DNA of 13,018 nt from Eubacteriales bacterium (lineage in GTDB: Bacteria; Bacillota; Clostridia; Peptostreptococcales; Anaerovoracaceae). Each line of letters starts with the position of its first letter. Positions within the stretch are counted from its first letter, which is position 1. The stretch is taken from the NCBI GenBank assembly GCA_028680875.1, contig JAQUJQ010000004.1, forward strand, positions 1 through 13,018, written 5' to 3'. A program made the position numbers and the translations under genes. Below are positions 12,646 to 13,018 of the stretch, piece by piece. The notes beneath the pieces are model-generated. The model made no database searches, was not told the DNA's origin, and saw nothing but the letters and a program-made list of their open reading frames with translations.

Positions 12646-13018
12646 AATAGAGTCCTAATCCAATAAGAATTACAGCAAGTACAAACTCTCTCGGAATCCA
12701 AGGTATAAAGCCTCGTAAGAGCATGAAACCGCCTAAGAAAACCAGGATGACACCAATAACTAAAACTCCGTCACTGTTGTTCTTTTTCTCTGCAGGATCG
12801 TTATTTGCATAAGACTCTTCTCCATCGTAGCTATAGTTCTGGTCAGAAACATTTCGCCCGTGCTTTTCCGGTATAATAATGGCGGCAATGATATAAGCAA
12901 TCAAACCGGAACCCCCAGCCAGAGTTAGTACTACTACCAGCAATCGAACAATAACCGGATCAATTCCGAAGTATTCTCCGATTCCACCGCATACACCGGC
13001 AAGAACCCGATCGTCAGC
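12623..13018 (-). CDS. PspC/LiaF-type membrane protein, 5' end outside the window
   Basis: The minus-strand frame is open to the right edge. It shows 131 residues and no start codon of its own, so the beginning lies outside. The visible N-terminal part is a PspC domain (DDRVLAGVCGGIGEYFGIDP, then VIVRLLVVV and AYIIAAIIIPEK) with a membrane segment. After a polar, Asn/Glu-rich linker (about residues 55-85) come two more hydrophobic segments (VLVIGVILVFLGGFMLLRG and FVLAVILIGLGLYFIV), resembling the LiaF/DUF5668 transmembrane module. Such proteins are linked to cell-envelope stress responses in Firmicutes. It is convergent with the aminotransferase operon and overlaps its last gene by 23 bp. 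No terminator hairpin is evident between them. Confidence 0.85.
   Translation of the reverse strand, partial: ADDRVLAGVCGGIGEYFGIDPVIVRLLVVVLTLAGGSGLIAYIIAAIIIPEKHGRNVSDQNYSYDGEESYANNDPAEKKNNSDGVLVIGVILVFLGGFMLLRGFIPWIPREFVLAVILIGLGLYFIVKKVK

Overview
The window looks like chromosomal DNA of an endospore-forming member of the Clostridia (Firmicutes). Evidence is the moderately AT-rich composition, the strong AGGAGG-type ribosome binding sites, TTG starts, and two genes used only in sporulation (spoIIID and a SpoIIQ-type M23 protein). No species assignment is possible from the sequence alone.

Left part (1-8264, minus strand): a complete type I-C CRISPR-Cas locus in canonical order, cas3-cas5c-cas8c-cas7-cas4-cas1-cas2, then leader, then array. 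The genes are tightly packed, with several stop/start overlaps (ATGA, TAATG, TTGA), and a good promoter lies just upstream of cas3. Cas1-Cas2-Cas4 would acquire spacers at the leader end of the array (near 301). Cas5c would cut the array transcript 3' of the repeat hairpin. Cas5c, Cas7, Cas8c and a small subunit would form Cascade, and Cas3 would degrade targets. Inside cas8c there is a strong ribosome binding site and an in-frame TTG that would produce the small subunit Cas11c. The array continues past the left edge.

Middle (8265-8861): a 600-bp junction with no intact gene. Read on the minus strand it holds the 3' remnant of a DUF3298-type gene, that gene's hairpin terminator, and immediately afterwards about 125 bp of highly structured sequence resembling the 5' part of a group II intron. 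It looks like a scarred boundary between the CRISPR locus and conserved chromosome.

Sporulation pair (8862-9985): spoIIID (+) and spoIIQ-like (-) face each other. A perfect 62-bp palindrome fills almost the whole gap between their stop codons. A sigma-F-like promoter precedes spoIIQ and a weaker sigma-E-like promoter precedes spoIIID.

Right part (10012-12645, plus strand): a likely three-gene operon with its own sigma-A-type promoter. It encodes a PLP-dependent aminotransferase, an acyl-ACP thioesterase-like double hotdog protein, and a 169-residue protein I do not recognise. A PspC/LiaF-type membrane protein gene on the minus strand overlaps its end and runs off the right edge.

The CRISPR locus is a known type. 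The less ordinary signals are the internal Cas11c start, the palindrome, the structured intron-like remnant, the hairpins in the leader, and the aminotransferase-thioesterase operon.
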